Assembly (NCBI RefSeq): GCF_947623445.1
Contig: NC_135243.1
Span: 8,496,501 to 8,560,500, forward strand
Direction of reading: 5' to 3'
Length of the DNA: 64,000 nt
Source: Clavelina lepadiformis
Lineage: Eukaryota > Chordata > Ascidiacea > Aplousobranchia > Clavelinidae
Shown: positions 61,172 through 64,000 of the stretch, piece by piece
How positions within the stretch are numbered: position 1 is the first letter of the stretch
Layout of the letters: each line of letters starts with the position of its first letter
Program-made: the position numbers and the translations under genes
Notes under the pieces: generated by a model
What the model was told of the DNA's origin: nothing
Database searches by the model: none
What the model saw: only the letters and a program-made list of their open reading frames with translations

Positions 61172-63205
61172 TTTTATAGGCAGATAGTTGCCCTAATTTT
61201 GTATTACTACTCTAGGTGACTAGGTACCTAAATGGTAGAAATAACTTACTGGTAAATCAGAGTTTCTGCTGCATTGATCAATATTAATGAAAACAATTTA
61301 GCACTAAAATGTAAAGTAAAAGATCTACCTCCACAGTTGTATGTACCTGACTAAAAAGTGTGGCAGTTTTCCACAAAAAATTGTGCATGCTAAGACACAA
61401 TGTTAAGCAAGCAGCCAAGCACTAAAGACTATTCTCTATTTACTCATAAAAATTTGACATTCAAATTTGACTGTTCAAAATTGTTGTTTGACTGTTTACT
61501 TATAAAAATTTTACATTCAAACAATGAAACTTGCATTGTTTATTTATTTTATTTGACCTTGAAAAGGTTTGGCGTGGATGTTGATAAGTCTTGTGCATTT
61601 ATGTATCACACTTTCTACTGATGTTTGTATTAAAAACACTATATGTGTTTGAGTTCAATTTTGACATATGGTTGAACAATTTCATAGCAAAATTTGTGCG
61701 GCTACTGTTAGATAAAGTTAACACGCAGATGTAATTCAAAAGAATTACAAAGTATAACTAACCATGCCAATATGAAGGCCTAAATTTCCATGGACATGTT
61801 CTGCTCGAATTAGGAACTGTTCACCAGGACAATTGAACAAAAGCGTGTATCAGTTATGCCCCACTCATTACAACGGTAGCTTCACCAGACAACTTGAAGT
61901 TGCATTATTGCTAGCTGTATGCCCTAAATGCTCCACTAGCAAGCCGACTTAAACGTTTTCATTTGTGCATCATAGTCGGCTAATCTAAAACTCAAACGTC
62001 CAGAACTACCAAATTGACTGAAAACCAGTTTAATTTACTTTTACAACCCAGTCAAACAATAGATGTTGCAATAAGATTTCCAGTAATTACAGGCATAATA
62101 TCAAAAACTCTTCTTATTTACCAGTTCATGGCAAAATTAACTGATTATTTTAAATCTCCGAAATTCGAGGTAATGCACCTGTAAGCCGTAAAAAAAGAGG
62201 GAACACGAATATTTATGAGATAATTTACAGATATAGGTTCGGTAATTAGCTTAAATTTTTATACTTGCTGATATTTTGATACATTGTCAACTGTACTAAA
62301 TCTGGGCATGCAGTATGCTCAGTGGGTTTCCAAGCAGACTTGGGATAAACTGGATTGCAGAATATGACAGTTTTTTGCCAAGATCTCGAGGATACAGAAG
62401 AAAAATTCTAGTGTGCAAGGAAGCAGCCAGTGTGCGCCGTGACTTGTGGCCAAAGTACGTCTGGTGTTATTGGAAGGCAAGGCCATTTATAATGAAAAAC
62501 ATACACAAAAATGGTATGCAATGGTACGAAAATCTTTATCCTCGGACTATGGAAAGTCATTGCACGACTTATACCCGGCAATAATTCCTCATCACCCGAG
62601 CCCCGATTACCGAGCAAGCCTTTGTGCAAGTTCTGTTTGTCAGACTTTTTAATTTTTTTGGTTCTTTATATAGCATTGTGGTATTGCCCAAAGTTAGAAC
62701 TGGCCACCGAATCCACTGAACAGGAGCAAGTGTCGCTAATGCCCAAGGGCATTAACACGGCATGGCACCACTTCGTAGCCTATCAAACACGGAACACAAA
62801 CCACATTTGTTGCGAGGCCAGTGAATTGTTCGGTTACTGAGCCGACATACCATTAGCGTCTAATTTGTTTAGGAAAAGACTGCTCTTCTTCTCTTGCTTC
62901 TTCTACCGTTTCGACTTCAAAATCTCTGGTGTGCTCCTGCCATAGCCATAGCTACTCTGCAGTTTAGCGTTTATGCTAGTCATCTAGGCCTATAGTCCGG
63001 ACTGCAGAGTATGGCAGTTTTCGCCAAGATATCAAGTGTGCAGATGCAATTCCGGTGTGCACTGCGACCCAAGGCTGACGAGCATTTAAGTAGGCAAGGT
63101 GAAATCGGCCCCATACGATAAAAATGGGGAAAAAATCAGTGTTTCCCGTTCTGTTTTGAGATATCAGTTTAAAACACTGATTTTTCAGTATAAATTGGAG
63201 CAAAA

Positions 63206-63275
63206 GCATCGGTAGCAGAGTGGTTTGAGCGTAGGCTGCGAGGGTAGGTTCAATAATGCATCCCGTGGCCTATTT
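63206..63275 (+). repeat. tRNA-like sequence, probable SINE head or tRNA relic
   Basis: TAGCAGAGTGG matches a polymerase III A box, and GGTTCAATAATGC about 30 bases on resembles a mutated B box. There is no convincing paired acceptor stem, so it is not called as a functional tRNA. Confidence 0.4.
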
Positions 63276-63407
63276 GACACACTGTTCAGTGGTTCTGTTG
63301 AAAAACTTTAAATTAGGGTAATAGGCCTATAAAACATAGGCTAAAAAACAAATAATAAACGAAATTTGCACATAACCTGCATAATGGCAGAATGGTTACC
63401 GGTACTA

Positions 63408-63961
63408 GGCCTAGGCAGAGGTGGGCAGTTGGTAGTTTGAAAGTATTGACGGTAACGGAAGGCCTACATGGAAAAAATGTACGGACGGTTCCGGTATTTG
63501 ATACTATTTCAGAAAAGCAGTTCGGTACTTTGCTGGTACTCCATACCGGTACTTTTTGTACAGCGTATCTTGTTGCAAATGCAGTTTTTGCCGATATTAT
63601 AACCCCGACAAAGGTTAGTTCACGTCAAAGAATATGTGAACTCACTTTTTGCAACTTTATTGGACATTTTTAGATTAGAAAATAACAAAAAGCGTTGAAA
63701 TTGGCACCAAGTGTAAACCAAAATGAAGTTTTAAAAAACCAGCTTCGCAAAATCTTCAACTAATCATTTTAAAAGTATCGAGTACCGAGACCGACTTATA
63801 ATTCTTAAAAAAATTAATTCGGTACAGGGATTAAAAGTACCGACGGTACCGGCATCGGTACCGAAAAAGTACAGTACAGTAATTCGGTACAGTACAGAAA
63901 AAGTACAGTAATTCGGTAGTATAGGTCTCGTACCGCAGTACTGTCCACCTCTGGGCATAGG
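63408..63961. mobile_element. hAT-type MITE with GGTACCGGTA-like palindromes
   Basis: The element is 63416-63953 (538 bp). The ends CAGAGGTGGGCAG and CTGTCCACCTCTG are inverted with one mismatch. Flanks GGCCTAGG (63408-63415) and GGCATAGG (63954-63961) match at 7 of 8 bases. The inside is full of GTACCG and CGGTAC words near both ends. The open frame at 63392-63673 overlaps its border and is not a gene. Confidence 0.85.
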
Positions 63962-64000
63962 TACCGTAATTGGGGCTCGTTTAAGTTTAAGTCGTGCAAA

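Larger units (their letters stand above)
61172..64000. other. Region upstream of IRF, repeats only
   Basis: No gene is supported. A minus-strand segment ending TTGGCATG|GTTAG near 61763 could be an untranslated 5' IRF exon, because the coding exon is preceded by an acceptor-like ATTAG; this is weak. Two diverged copies of a GCAGA.TATG.CAGTTTT..GCCAAGAT repeat lie at about 62356 and 63004. A tRNA-like segment (63206-63275) and a hAT-type MITE (63416-63953) complete the stretch. Confidence 0.5.

Noticed and set aside
62315..62652. Overlapping plus-strand frames upstream of IRF
   Set aside because: They lie in a repeat that recurs in diverged form near 63004, and two frames overlap without any domain signature.

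Overview
This window is animal nuclear DNA. It is AT-rich, has split genes with GT-AG introns, long gene-poor stretches and many small DNA-transposon relics. The gene set is a neverland-type Rieske oxygenase pair, a CYP2-clan P450 cluster, an interferon regulatory factor and a PEX11-gamma-like protein. That set suggests a non-vertebrate deuterostome. An ascidian tunicate is my best guess and an ambulacrarian (sea urchin-like) the main alternative; the sequence alone does not settle this.

Layout. 1-24 kb is a cluster of CYP2-clan cytochrome P450 genes. It holds the 3' end of a plus-strand gene (1-772), a frameshifted pseudogene made only of a first exon (3117-4053, +), a complete gene (8395-5214, -), and two near-identical complete genes (17859-14365 and 23897-20345, both -). 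The last two lie in a direct tandem duplication of about 6 kb (13543-19430 and 19453-25466). All complete genes share one three-exon structure with identical intron positions and phases, and all carry His where the family normally has the C-helix Trp.

27.6-51.5 kb holds two eight-exon Rieske oxygenase genes of the Neverland/DAF-36 (cholesterol 7-desaturase) type, arranged head to head about 11 kb apart. The plus-strand copy (43305-51469) is fully open: 475 aa, Rieske CxH/CxxH and a DxxHxxxxH iron site. The minus-strand copy (32306-27671) keeps every exon and splice site but has a one-base insertion in exon 5 that brings in a stop.

53-61.2 kb holds a four-exon PEX11-gamma-like peroxisomal membrane gene (55430-53067, -) and a seven-exon IRF transcription factor (61171-57810, -) with a DNA-binding domain containing the five-Trp repeat, an IRF-association domain and an apparent GC-AG intron.

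Mobile DNA. Six short hAT-type non-autonomous elements can be delimited to the base by terminal inverted repeats and 8-bp target duplications (2442-2850, 42046-42873, 46747-47617, 54011-54562, 55612-56044, 63416-63953). One Tigger/pogo-like MITE (8624-9248) and possible tRNA-derived SINEs are also present. Two of the hAT elements appear to keep opposite ends of one transposase family.

How the genes might work together: Neverland-type enzymes and several CYP2-clan P450s act on sterols in other animals, so their adjacency could be a sterol or xenobiotic oxidation neighbourhood. That is inference. PEX11 and IRF look like unrelated neighbours.
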